From Lepidurus packardi (taxonomy: Eukaryota; Arthropoda; Branchiopoda; Notostraca; Triopsidae), in contig JAKZAN010000001.1 in the NCBI GenBank assembly GCA_023053545.1, forward strand, positions 888,565 to 952,564: a stretch of 64,000 bases of DNA, read 5' to 3'. Below are positions 15,101 to 28,788 of this stretch, piece by piece. Every line of letters begins with the position of its first letter. The stretch's first letter is position 1. Position numbers and translations under genes: made by a program. A model generated the notes under the pieces. The model worked only from the letters and a program-made list of their open reading frames with translations. It was not told the DNA's origin and did no database searches.

Positions 15101-18100
15101 TACAATTATTTGAAATGAAACTGACTAAGATTTTTTTTAAATAAAATTAATTCAGAATGTTTCCAAGGCAATTGACTTGATAATTTTGCGGAGAAAAACA
15201 AGGAGCGTTTTATTTTATTTTTTAATAAAATCAAAGAATTTAAAAAAAAATAAAATTGATTCAGAATGTTTCCAAGGCAATTGACTTGGTAATTTTGCTA
15301 AGAAAAACAAGGTGCGTTTCAATTTTTTTTTAATAAAATCAAAGAATAAAAAAAAAAATGGAAAAATTAGTTATTTCTGATGAAATGGACTATTTCTGTT
15401 CATTTAAAAAATCTCAAAAAGAAAGTCAATTCGTTTTCTACAATTATTTGAAATGAAACTGACCAAGAATTTTTTGTAATAAAATTGATTCAGAATGTTT
15501 CCAAGGCAATGGACTCGCTACTTGTTCTATCCGCTTTAAAGAAAGAAAAGAAAAAAAACCTTGTTTAGAAAGTAAACGAGTCTTACTTGGAAAGTGGCGT
15601 CGTGCAGTTGCTGCATGACGTTGTCACGCAAATTGAGTTGCTCTAAAGCTGCCAGGTCCAGGAAAGCTCCGTCAAGAGACGTTAATTGATTAGATGCCAG
15701 GTCCAAACTTCGCAATCTTACCAACCCCGTCAACATGCCCTACAACAACATTGTCCCATGACACTATTATCTTTGAGTTCCCCCAAAAAATGGCATTAAA
15801 ACCCAAAATTCAGCTTAAACCCCAAACACCCCCCACCCAAAGAAGTTTCCAAGTTTTCCAAGGTGGAAAACTCGGATCGGCCGCAACTTTTCCAGCTATT
15901 CAAAAACGTTAAACCGCTTGGCAAGTTTCCAAACATTTCTGCAGCATTTTCGACTCTGTTGTGTTCAAGTCTACCCAATTTGTGGGCCGTGTCAGAGGCA
16001 AGGAGCGAGAAAAATGGACTCCATTTTCTTTCTTTGCGTAAGGGGAGAGGGGTGGGCGTATCCCTGAAGGATTCGTGGGTCTTTTGTAGCTATCATTAGT
16101 GAAGACGCCCACTCATGCCTGGAGGCACTCTGAATCATTAAGGAACGAAATATAATTTCTGCCAAAGGTTGCGCAGCAACGACACAAACCATTAAAGTAG
16201 AAGTCGGAGGTAAAGGGGAGGGGCTTGTACATTTTGTGGATTGGTAATTGTACCGGGAATCAGGCGATTGTCATTGCTCGTTTGGGGGTAATGACGTAAA
16301 ATAATGCTGGGAGGTTTTTCGAGTATCACTTTCCCGGCGTTGAGAGTTTAAAAAAAAATATTAAAAAAAAGAAATTTAAGGTAGATATGACACGTGATCT
16401 TTTCACGAGAGCTTTTCGGGAGCTCGAGGAAAAATTAGGAATGCACGTGGGTTTGGGGATGGTCAAGATGCTTTTCTTTCAAGCCAACGCCTAGCAAATT
16501 CATGGGATAAGTAAGAGGAAAGCTCCTTAAGAAGAGCAGCGGCCTTTGTAGAAATGGCCATCCGAAAACTAATGAAGGAAAAGTTGTGATGAGATGAGAG
16601 CTCGGATGAATGTGCTGAAGTCTTTGTTTAAGAAGGTTTTTCTCTTGAGGTAATTCACCAAAGAAGGAGGAGCTGTTTTCAGCACTGGGTATAGTTTGAA
16701 AGGATTTCACAAGATATCTTCACTGGAAGAACACTCTGAACCTATTGATGTGATTTTGGGCCAGTACTTTGACAGTCAGACAGTAAGGCAGTAATTTGAG
16801 TACTGTTTGGGTTCGACTAGTTCAAGATGTTCCCTGAGTGACCGTCGAGAAGGGTGAAACCTGGGGCACATTGCAGGACAACGTCCGTGAATCTCCCCAA
16901 AAAACTCGAGTAGCATTGGCTGATTACTGATACTTGATTCTCCTGCTTGGCGATCGAAAGTAATTTTGCAGTGGAACTGCAATACAAAAAGTCGGAGTGT
17001 ATTGAGGTTTCTTGTTTCTGGCAACAATTTCGCCAAATGTACCCTCAATCCAACCTTGCCAACATAAGAACTCTCTCTTACGAACAGTACAATCGCGAAT
17101 TTCTAATAAACGATTCTCCGATTCTTGGAAGTAATCGTGTATTGATTCGGCGCCAGTTTTTCACCCAGACTCGGTTTAGTTTGAAAGGATTTCACAAGAA
17201 ATGTTCACTGGAAGAACACTCTGAACCGATTGATATGATTTCGGGCTAGTAGAAATATAACCCAGTACTTTGCCAGTAAGGCAGTAATTTGAGTACTGTT
17301 TGGGTTCGACTAGTTTAAGATGTTCCCTGAGTGACCGTCGAGAAGGGTGAAACCTGGGGCACATTGCAGGACAAAGTCCGTGAATCTCCCCAAAAAACTC
17401 GAGTAGCATTGGCTGATTGCTGATACTTGATTCTCCTGCTTGGCGATCGAAAGTAATTTTGCAGTGAAACTGCAATACAAAAAGTCGGAGTGTATTGAGG
17501 TTTCTTGTTTCTGGCAACAATTTCGCCAAATGTACCCTCAATCCAACCTTGCCAACATAAGAACTATCTCTTGAGAACAGTACAATCGCGAATTTCTGAT
17601 AAACGATTCTCCGATTCTTGGAAGTAATCGTGTATTGATTCGGCGCCAGTTTTTCACCCAGACTCAGTTTAGTTTTAAAGGATTTCACAAGAAATGTTCA
17701 CTGGAAGAACACTCTGAACCGATTGATGTGATTTCGGGCCAGTACTTTGACAGTCAGACAGTAAGGAAGTAATTTGAGTACTGTTTGGGTTCGACTAGTT
17801 CAAGATGTTCCCTGAGTGACCGTCGAGAAGGGTGAAACCTGGGGCACATTGCAGGGCAAAGTCCGTGAATCTCCCCAAAAAACTCGAGTAGTATTGGCTG
17901 ATTACTGATACTTGATTCTCCTGCTTGGCGATCGAAAGTAATTTAGCAGTGGAACTGCAATACAAAAAGTCGGAGTGTATTGAGGTTTCTTGTTTCTGGC
18001 AACAATTTCGCCAAATGTACCCTCAATCCGACCTTGCCAACATAAGAACTCTCTCTTACGAACAGTACAATCGCGAATTTCTAATAAACGATTCTCCGAT

Positions 18101-21100
18101 TCTTGGAAGTAATCGTGTATTGATTCGGGCGCCAGTTTTTCTTTCCAGATCCCTTATTTGCTGTTTCTCTCTTCCCCAAGTGACTCCCATGAAAAGAGCC
18201 AAGAAGGTAAAAAAAAACGATGAGAATCACTCGGCAGAAATCAAGAAATAATTTCTATTCGTCTCTCGAGCTTTCATAGAGCCTTTCAGACACTCCTCAA
18301 AAAGGTTCAAAGTGGAGGTTCAAATGTTCTGCGGTTTAGAACGTTCCCCCGTAAACCAATTTCCTTTTCAAAATATCTCTCTTTTAGGCCTGATTCCTAT
18401 GAAATCATTGATTCCAAATCGTTCACAAATGATTCACATTTGAAAAAATTCTTAATTTCTCTCTAAACATTGCTAAAATCACTTGTGAATTTTCGGTTTT
18501 TATAACGATTCTCACTTCAGACATTCCTCCCTTGGCTCCGCCTCTTTATTTAAAATTGACAATCATTGATTCGGCCTGATTCCTATGAACTCATTGATTC
18601 CAAATCGTTCACAAATGATTCACATTTTAAAAAATTCTTAATTTTTCTCCAAACATTGCTAAAATCACTTGTGAATTTTCGGTTTTATAAAGATTCTCAC
18701 TTAGCTCCGCCTCTTTAATTAAAATTTACAATCATTGATTCGGCCTGATTCCTATGAACTCATTGATTCCAAATCGTTCACAAATGATCATTTTAAAAAA
18801 TTCTTAATTATTCTCCAAACATTGCTAAAATCACTTGTGAATCTTCGGTTTTCTAAAGATTCTCACTTCAGACATGCCTCTCTTAGCTCCGCCTCTTTAA
18901 TTAAAAATTTACAATCATTGATTCGGTCATTTCTTTCGGAGCGCTCAGCACTCGCTAAGTTATATTTGGGCGATAAGCTCCGCCCATCTGGCTGGCCAAC
19001 TCCGTTGTTATAAAATTGGAACCCTCACCTGCGTCACGGTTTTGAGTTGATTCTGGCTGAGGTCCAGTCGCTCGAGTCGCGAGTTACGAGCCAAAGATTC
19101 GTTGGCCAGCAATTGCAAGTGGCAATGCTGTGCACTGAACTCGCGTAAAAAGGGGTAGAGCTGCATATCGGCCCCGTTGAGGGTCCCCAGTTGGAAATGG
19201 CGCAAATCCAACCGCTCCACGTCCGCCGGTAAAGGTTCAGGGAAATCGGGCCAGCCATCGCCGTTGCAGCTCACTAACGCCGTGTGATCGTCGCAGAAAC
19301 ACACGCCGGGGCAATCCAAAGCGGTGGCGCTGCTGGCGTTTCCGCCTGCCGCCCCCCAGATCAGCCAATGGGAGACGAAGTAAAGGACCAGCTCAGGGTT
19401 CTGGAGGATCATTTTGATGGAGAATACAAACTTTTTTCTTTTTTTTCACGGAAAATACTATTTCGAGTTCACATCGTGGTTCAAGCAGAAATTCTTTGGC
19501 CGGTAGCGCTGCGAAAGCAGATATTTCTGCCAATTTTTGGGTCTGGCGACAAACTTACACTTTTGTAATAGTTTTTACCGCATTTTCTTTTTATGTTTGG
19601 TGCCGAACAGTTCTTTCCCCTTTTGAACGATAGATGGCAAATCGAAGCTTTTTTGGGAGTTGTCGGGATGCCGCTGACGTCACAGCGGTGATGCTCGATG
19701 CAACTGTGGACGATAAGAAAGGAAAGATAGAATAAGAAAAATGAACGGAGTACATTATCAGAATGAGTTACGGACATCCGAGTGTGTTGGCGACATGCGG
19801 TTTAATCAACTACGAATCTCTCTCTTTTTTTATTTTTTTTTTTGGGGCGGGAGGGGAAGATAAATGAGGGGGGAGGGTATTTAAGAACAGACATGGCAAG
19901 GCGAGAATGAGGGCTAAAAGTCTTGTTCATTTTTCATTAATTCTGAGATAGCGAAGACTTGGAGAAAGCAAATAGCTAGAGGATTTCAAAAGCCAGACAG
20001 GGCTTTTTTTTTTTTTTTTTTTTTTTTAACTTGTGATCGGTGGTAGATTGGAGGTGAAGTGGGGTGCTGCGTTGGGTTTTGCTGACGTCGTTTACTTTTT
20101 TTGCCGGACTTTTTTGGCGAGACTAGACTTTAGTTCCCTATTTCGGGTGAGAAAACTTCTTTGATGACGACGCTGAAACTGGAACGATGTGACACTATAA
20201 GAGGGTCGCTATTTTAGGGACCTGAAGGATTTGTGATGATTTTGGTAGAAGACAGAAATTGCCGGTACCTGGTACATTGTAAATGATATCAGGTACCGGA
20301 ATTCCTCGATCTACACCAACGATCACAAGTTCAAAAAGAAAAAAATCCAGGTATGGATTTAACTTTTGGATCTAAACGTGATACCTGGTACTTCTGGTAC
20401 CAGACATAAGGTACTTTAAGCCTGTCGTAGGAGCTGAAACTGGAACGATGTGACACTATAGAGGGTCGCTATTTTAGGGACCTGAAGGATTTGTGATGAT
20501 TTTAGTAGAAGACAGAAATTGCCGGTACCTGGTACATTGGAAGGGATATCAGGTACCGGAATTCCTCGATCACAAGTTCAAAAAGAAAAAAATCCAGGTA
20601 TGGATTTAACTTTGGGATCTAAACGGGGTACCTGGTACTTCTGGTACCAGACATAAGGTACTTTAAGCCTGTCGTAGGAGCTGAAACTCGAACGATGTGA
20701 CACTACAGAGGGTCGCTATTTTAGGGACCTGAAGGATTTGTGATGATTTTAGTAGAAGACAGAAATTTCCGGTACCAGGTACCGGGATTTCTCGATCTAC
20801 ACTGTACGGTATGGATGGATCTAAACATAGTACCTGGTACTTCTGGTACCAGACATGGGGTACTTTAAGCCTGTCGTATACTCTAGCTTGGTACAAGGCG
20901 GTTAGCATGATTTCGGAACAACTTTTGGGGAAAATCATTTCATTGCAGGAAACAACTCTTGGACAGTAAGCTTGAGCTGGCTAATAGGCAGTGCACACCC
21001 AGTGCGCACTTTTTTTGTTCCACTAACGGATTAGCAACATGCAAATGAAGTTTGCACGTAGGAATTTATTGGAGGAGTTTAAACTAGATACTCTATTTTA

Positions 21101-24100
21101 TACACTACTCTATTTTACTTTATCACTTTCTTGCGCAAGTTATTCGAAAAAAAAAAGAAAAAAACATCAGCGCCATCTGTGAGCGTTTCGCATCAATAAA
21201 CTAAGGGAATAAGAAGAGTTTAAACTACACGTACTATTTTCAAATAGATGTGAAATGCACTGCCTAGAAATCCGTTCGTTGATAGTGTACTAGCTGCTGA
21301 AAAGAAAAAAAACTTCTGTTTTAGACCGCTTTTAAATCTGGCGTGACAGTGTCTTTCGAGAAATCTTGTTACGAAACTTGATTCGGGACGTTGTGCTGCT
21401 ACAGCAAACTGTGGTGACAAGTTTTAGTTTTCAGAAGCATAACAAGCTAGCTCTATTGTACTTTTTTCACTTTCTTGCGCAAGGCTTTCGCAAAAGAAAA
21501 AACAACAACAAACATTAGCGCCATCTGTGAGCGTTTCGCATCAATAAGCTAAGGATCAGTCCTTAGTCCTAAAGCCGCCAGACAACAAGATGTAATGTTA
21601 TTTTAGTTCCTTTGTTTCACTTTTCTTGCGCAAGGCTTTAAAAAAAAAAAACATCAGCGCCATCTATGAGTATTTCGCATCAATAAGCTAAGGACTTAAT
21701 CCTAAAGTTAATCCATTAAGTCCTAAAGGACTTAATGCCAGGCAACAAGATGTAATATTATGTTAGTTACTTTTCTTGACTTTCTTGCGCAAGGCTTTAA
21801 AAAAACAAAAAACATTAGCGCCATCTATGAGCGTTTCGCGTCAATAAGCTAAGGAATAAATCCTAAAGGCACTAGGCAACAAGATGTAATGTCATGTTAT
21901 TTTCTGTATATTTTGACTGAAGATGTCGATAATAAGTTCAACTATAGTGCATTGTGCGCTTAAAGGCGGTAGAGACCATGATATCGACGCTGCGGGCTAA
22001 TAATCGATAATTGCCATAAACTATCGCTGCACGAGTAGTGATTGTAGTAACCCATTAACGACCAGCACGAGATTAGGAAGACGGTTTACTCCCTAACCCT
22101 ATTTCTTTAACTTTCCGATCTTTCACGAAAAAAAATTTCAAATTCGCATTTCCCCTTTTTATTTTTCTTATTTATCGAAAAACTGAGAATAGTAATTTCA
22201 CTTGAATGGCTTATGCAAGGGATTTCTGTTTAACAAATATTTTCTTCAGATAAACAGAAAATCCAAGTTTTCACTTAAAAAAAAAAAACGCAATACTTGG
22301 GTAACGCGGACTACTCAGAATCCCAGAAAGAAACTGAAGAAGCCGAATTGGCTTCAAGTCAACAACTGCAACTTGTTTACCTCAAAATGGAATTAAATTT
22401 GTGCCTTTAATGAATTAAACTTCATTACATTAAATTATACTGCAACTTCTGTGTAAACATAAGTTTTTACTTTCCGTGAATGTCTACGCCACTGTTTAAA
22501 ACGTTACGACCTTACGAATCTTGATCTTATTATTGGCTAAAAATCTAGTTCTAATCTAGATAAGAACCTTAAGAATCGACCTTAAGAATCCTGATCTTAT
22601 TATTTGCTAAAAATCTAGTTCTAATCTAGATAAGAAATTTAAACCCAAGCCACTATTAGTAACTATCAAATGCATATCAAATACCAAATCACTCAGATCG
22701 TCAGATCAAGCTGTTTCCGTCAGATCAAGCTGTTTCTAAACTTGTCTATCGAAAAAAACCCTATTAAAACGCAAACACACCTTGGGATGGGGAAATCGAT
22801 TCGCTGGCTTTCGTTTTGCCGCTGGCCAGTCGACCTGTTCCCTGGTACGGTATCGGGACCGGACCTGATGACGTCACGGGTGTCAATTCCCATTCTCATT
22901 TAGGAGTTTAATTCGATTCTGAAAGCTATCAAGCTAGCAAATTTGGTGCGAGCGCCGAAAGCTTCAAAGCTATAATAGTGTTGGAGCTATAGCATTCCTG
23001 CTTCTCGGAATTGTCGCCTGGGGGCACTTGCGTTGGTTACTCTAACATTGTTGGAAGCTTTTTGGAAAATCCAATCACGCATGGGTTTATATTAATGAGA
23101 GCTGACATGGAGCCGGCGTTCCCATTTCCCTTTTCCCTCTCTTTGGTGTGGGGCGCTACCGTTTCATTATGGTTCCCGCATCGGGGTTCTGACATTTAAT
23201 TTCAGCGTTAGCTTTTATCAAGCGAAATGGAATCAACCCTCTCTCCCGTTTTCAGTCGTACTTTTCCTTGCCAACTTTTCCTTCCAACCTGGATATCTCG
23301 CTAAATGGAACCTTGGTTCAAAATCTCGTTTAATGGAAAGCTCGTTCAAATCCTTGCGAAATCAGACAGAAAGTCCTTAAAGAGCCATCTGTTGGCTCTT
23401 CACGACAAATCAAAGACTCGAGATGGAGCTTGTCACCACGTTCTCACGTTTATTTATTTATTTATTTATTTATTTATCTATTTATCTCTCATTGACTCTT
23501 TGACTTCTTGAAAGGCTGAACTGTTCTCTTGACATCTAAGGATGTTCTAAATAATAAAAAAAAAATTCGATGAAATAATTTCTGCGCATAACTTTCTGGA
23601 GTCTTTCTTGCAGCCTCTTGAGTCGGTCGGAGGCCAACAAAAGAACCTTTTAGGTCCTCTCGCTCATGTTCTGTTTGCCGAGGGATGAAGGGTGAAACCG
23701 GGGTAGCTGGAAGGGTTTTTGAAGGGTAAATAATGGACGCCAGAAGAAAAACCTTGTCTCGAAGAAATAAGGGAAGATGTTGGTTTTGGGAGCGCGGGGC
23801 ATGATTGGTTTCGCCAATGGGCTCCCCCCGTTTAGCTCGGGATTTTCGGTGGAGGGTGGAGGGAGGGTGGAGGGATCCCAAACCCCCGCGTTTGATGAAA
23901 ACGACTCACAGGAAAACTCGACGATTCAGAAGGCTCACTTTTCCGCCGTGTCGACTGTTTGACTTCCTTTTTATTCGAATCCAACGCCTTTTTTTGGGAG
24001 TATTTTTTCTTTCGACGGACTCACACATCAGAGCCCCCTTTTTCCCCTTTTCAAAGGGACCCGGAAGACGCCCGAGGCGGTATGTAAATGTTTGTTCCAG

Positions 24101-27100
24101 CCCTTTTTAGTGGACTCACCCTCTTTACCCTTGGGGGCTTATGGCCACCTGCCCTTTACCAGCTAGTTTCTTCCGGGAGTTTGAAAAACGTGGTGACCAC
24201 GTTTTCGCAACTTGGAAGTTTGGGAGTTGGCTATTGTGCAGAAATAGTTTCAGGATGAGTAGACAGAAACTTTCATGACTTAATGAAAAAGAAATCTCTT
24301 CGCTGGCTTGAATTTCTACAGAAATAGAATTTCTACAAAAATTTCTACAGAAATAGAATTTCTACAAAAATTTCTACAAAAATATAATTTCGACAAAAAT
24401 TTCTACAGAAATAGAATTTCTACAAAAATAGAATTTCTACAAAAGTTTCTACAGAAATAGAATTTCTACAAAAATAGAATTTCTACAAAAATTTCTACAG
24501 AAATAGAATTTCTACAAAAATAGAATTTTTACAAAAATTTCTACAGAAATAGAATTTCTACCAAAATTTCTACAGAAATAGAATTTCTACAAAAGTTTCT
24601 ATAGAAATAGAATTTCTACCAAATTTTCTACAGAAATAGAATTTCTACCAAAATTTTCTACAGAAATAGAATTTCTACAAAACTTTCTACAGAAATAGAA
24701 TTTCTACAAAAATTTCTACAGAAGTAGAATTTCTACAAAAATTTCTACAGAAATAGAATTTCTACAAAAATTTCTACAGAAATAGAATTTCTACAAAAGT
24801 TTCTACAGAAATAGAATTTCTACAAAAATTTCTAAAAAAATAGAATTTTTACAAAAATTTCTACAGAAATAGAATTTCTAAAAAAATTTCTACAAAAATA
24901 GAATTTCTACAAAAGTTTCTACAGAAATAGAATTTCTACAAAATTTTCTACAGAAATAGAATTTCTACAAAAGTTTCTATAGAAATAGAATTTCTACAAA
25001 AATTTCTACAGAAATAGAATTTCTACAAAAATTTCTACAGAAATAGAATTTCTACAAAAATTTCTACAGAAATAGAATTTCTACAAAAATTTCTACAAAA
25101 ATAGAATTTTTACAAAAGTTTCTACAGAAATAGAATTTCTACAAAAATTTCTACAAAAATAGAATTTCTACAAAAATTTCTACAGAAATAGAATTTCTAC
25201 AAAAGTTTCTACAGAAATAGAATTTCTACAAAATTTTCTACAGAAATATAATTTCTACAAAAGTTTCTACTGAAATAGAATTTCTACAAAAGTTTCTACA
25301 GAAATAGAATTTCTACAAAAATTTCTACAGAAATAGAATTTCTACAAAAATTTCTACAGAAATAGAATTTCTACAAAAATTACTACAAAGAAAATTTTTT
25401 ACGAAGAATTTCTACAATAATATTACTGATAAAAATCTTCTGACCTGAAGAATTTCTTTACCAAAAAAAGGGGGAAAATTCAGGAAGACAGGAAGATTCT
25501 TTCCATTCGAACCCAAGGACCTTGGTGGCTTCGGATTTTTTAAGAAAGTAGAGGGTACCAAGAGGTATTGAGAAGTTCTTGGAGATTCAATTTGTGGATT
25601 TTGGGAAGAAAATTTAAGTTCAGAATGTGTTTCCTGAATGCTGGGCCAGAAATCAAGGTAGAAATCGAGCCAGAATCAAGTCAATTGGGAAAATTTGTCC
25701 AAGGTTGTCTGTTTGCGTGTATATCGTTCGCTTCCCGGTAGCTACGAGTCCCATTACAGTCTGGCAACTTCCTCATTAGTGCAGCCTCCGGGGGAATAAT
25801 TCATAACTGCGTGTCTCCTGTGCCCGGAGGCTAAAAGTCCCACTGCTCGGGAGTCGTTTCCGACTCTTATAGTATATTAAAAGGAAATGAAAATTACAGT
25901 GGGAGGATTCGGGATGAAGCGTCCAGTACCTCTTTCTTTCAATAAACTGTTGGCCATTTGCTTGGGATGAGGGGATTGTTGGAAAATTGTTGGGATGAGG
26001 GGATTGCTGAACAGTTGCTGGTACTTTTTGCAAAAAATGGATCGTATCTCGTAGTGAAGGGAGAAAGTTACGTCCAAAATGGGTTATTACTTACTTCAGA
26101 AGCACTGGGTGTGATATCCTTCCAAAAAACTCACTTTGAGCTTGTTTTGCCCGGGATTGGTCACTTGACAAGTTTTGGGAGAGTTTCACACTGCGATTCG
26201 GGAAAATAGTTGCAAAGGAGGGTTTCAGAGCTTGAGTTACGAATGAAGGATTTCTGAAAGGTAAAACGGGGATTTTTCTTTGAACATCCGAGGAGAACTC
26301 GGCAATTCTGCTAGATACGATGCTGGTAAGAGACTGGGGAAAACCGGAGAGACGCCTGAGATGCTATAGGGATGCTGGGTAGCGTCTGGGTTTCCGCGTC
26401 GTCGCAGGACGATGAGGAAGAGTGTGTATAGGCTGGCAGGAGTTGAATAAGGAACGTAATTAGGCGACAGAACTGCTTTAGATCGTAGACATTAGCATCC
26501 AATAGGAAGGGAGGAGTACGAGGAACATGAAGGTGGTGGAGTCGATCCGTATGGCCTTAATTGTATTTTCGCGGAGATTTAGAGAGATGGAGCCCGGCTG
26601 AGAGAGAGGGACGGATTGGGGTTCAGACCTTCAGATCCCGGGGTGACAACAACGAGGGGAAAGGGTGTTCTTCTCCGGGGGAAAGCCAGAGGTATTGCTG
26701 GCGCCCAGTAATTCGGCGGAATTTGGTAGGAAAGAAATTTGGGAGACGGTGACGGAATTTTGAGTTTGTTTCGCACTTGCCTGGAAAGACAAGCAAATTG
26801 AGGTGAAGGATTGGGGATTGCTGCGTCAGCTGCAGAAATTACGATGTTTTGTAGTTTAGAAATCTGGGAAGAACCTTCGTTTAACTGGAGACGCAGGGTT
26901 TGGCTACACAGGAAGAAAGTTGGGGGAAATTTGGACTCATTGGTGGTAGAGTTGTCCAGTTATTTCTGGTCAAGATGTAGCAGAAATGAGCGGGGTGACA
27001 TTCTGCGCCAGGTGTCGAAGAAATAAAAAAAGTTTCTTTACTCCACTCAAAATAAAATAAATAAAAAAAGTCTCCACTTTCGTTTTGCCAGTATCTTACA

Positions 27101-28643
27101 TCACGTGTACGTACATCTTCGTGTACGTACCTGCAGGTCGTTTATTTCTGTCGTTATTTAAACGTTTTAGGGAACGCAGTAAATTTCTGCGCCATAGGTT
27201 AGCGCAATAGCGTGACAGTAATGCAATTCCTAATTTACTCCCATATAATTGCACTCGGAAAAAGTTATACGGCAGAACTTGGCCAGTGAAGGTCGAAGCA
27301 ATTTTATTTCTGCAGCTTTTTTCAAGGAGACACTAACTCAGCGAGCTAGTGTCGTCAATAATCTGAAGGAGGAAAACTGGTCAACAGTTGTTTTGGGTGA
27401 ACTTTTTCAGTCGAAGCCATAGATTTCTGCCCAGAAATGGGGAAATGGGGCAATAGACCGTGTGCAGTAATACCGGGACCCAATATACTGTGACGTTGTC
27501 TAGTGATCTTATTCCGGTTATATATCAATTGGTCTAAAAAGTAACGTCTTATTTCTACGGGACATCTAGTAATAAAGTATTGGATCCTAACATTTCTGCA
27601 ATTCGGCAAGAATGTGTTGGCCTTTAATCCGTGCAAAGTAATAACCAAGGATACCGCAAGATTTATAGATACAATTAAACCAATGTCTTAAAGTAATATA
27701 TTTCTGTGCGACTAATATTATAAATTTCCTACGAGGTTTCTCTAGTAATGTAGTCTTGTCTAATGCCGCTCAATTAGGCATGAAAAAGTATTACTGCACA
27801 GTATTAGATCATAAAATTTCTGCAAGGGTTAATCCGTTTAATTGCGTTTAATCCGTGGAAAGAAATAATTACGGATACCGAAAGATTGATCGATAAAATT
27901 AAACCAATCTACCAAAATGCTTTGAAATAATTTCTTAAAGTAATATATTTCTGTGCGATTACTATAAGAAATTTCTTACAAGGTTTCTTTACTAATGTAG
28001 AAATCTCTAGTAATGCAGAAATCTTAAGTGTTTTCTAATGCAGCTCAATTAGGCCGGAAAATTATTACTGCACAGTATTGGATCATAAAATTTCTGCCGT
28101 CTGCAACGATCTGTTTGCGTTTAATCGGTTAAAAGAAATAATTACGGATACCGAAAGATTGATCAAACCAATTAAACTTTAAAAATTAAACCAATTTACC
28201 AAATAGCGTCTTGGAGAAATTTCTTAAAGTAATATATTTCTGTGCGATTACTATAAGAAATTTCTTACAAGGTAGGTTCTCCTCTAGTAACCTAATCTTG
28301 TGTAATGCCGCTCAATTAGTCCTGAACAAAACCCGAACTTACACGAGCAGAAATCTGAAATGGCTAATGTCAGTAATTTGCCAGAAATATGACTATTTCT
28401 GCGAAATTCTTCACGTAAAACCAGCGAACCTTCTTCAGAAAAATCTGTAAACGCGACAGACATGGAATTTTTAAAACTTTCCCCCTTTTTAACGAACTCA
28501 GTCAATTTGCATAGCTTTTATTTCTGCATACCTAATTGCAGAAATAATTCGTTTTGTCCCCACATTTCTTAGAAATCATTTCCGCTAAATTATACCCTTT
28601 AACATACTTTTTATCGTAAATTCCTTACCCCTATTTTTTCCTA

Positions 28644-28681
<38 letters not shown>

Positions 28682-28737
28682 ATTATATACCCTTTAACAT
28701 ACTTTTTATCGTAAATTCCTTACCCCTATTTTTTCCT

Positions 28738-28788
<51 letters not shown>

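Noticed and set aside
24290..25400. CRISPR-like regular repeats
   Set aside because: About 28-nt spacing suggests it at first, but there are no unique spacers; the array is a simple minisatellite in a eukaryotic intron.
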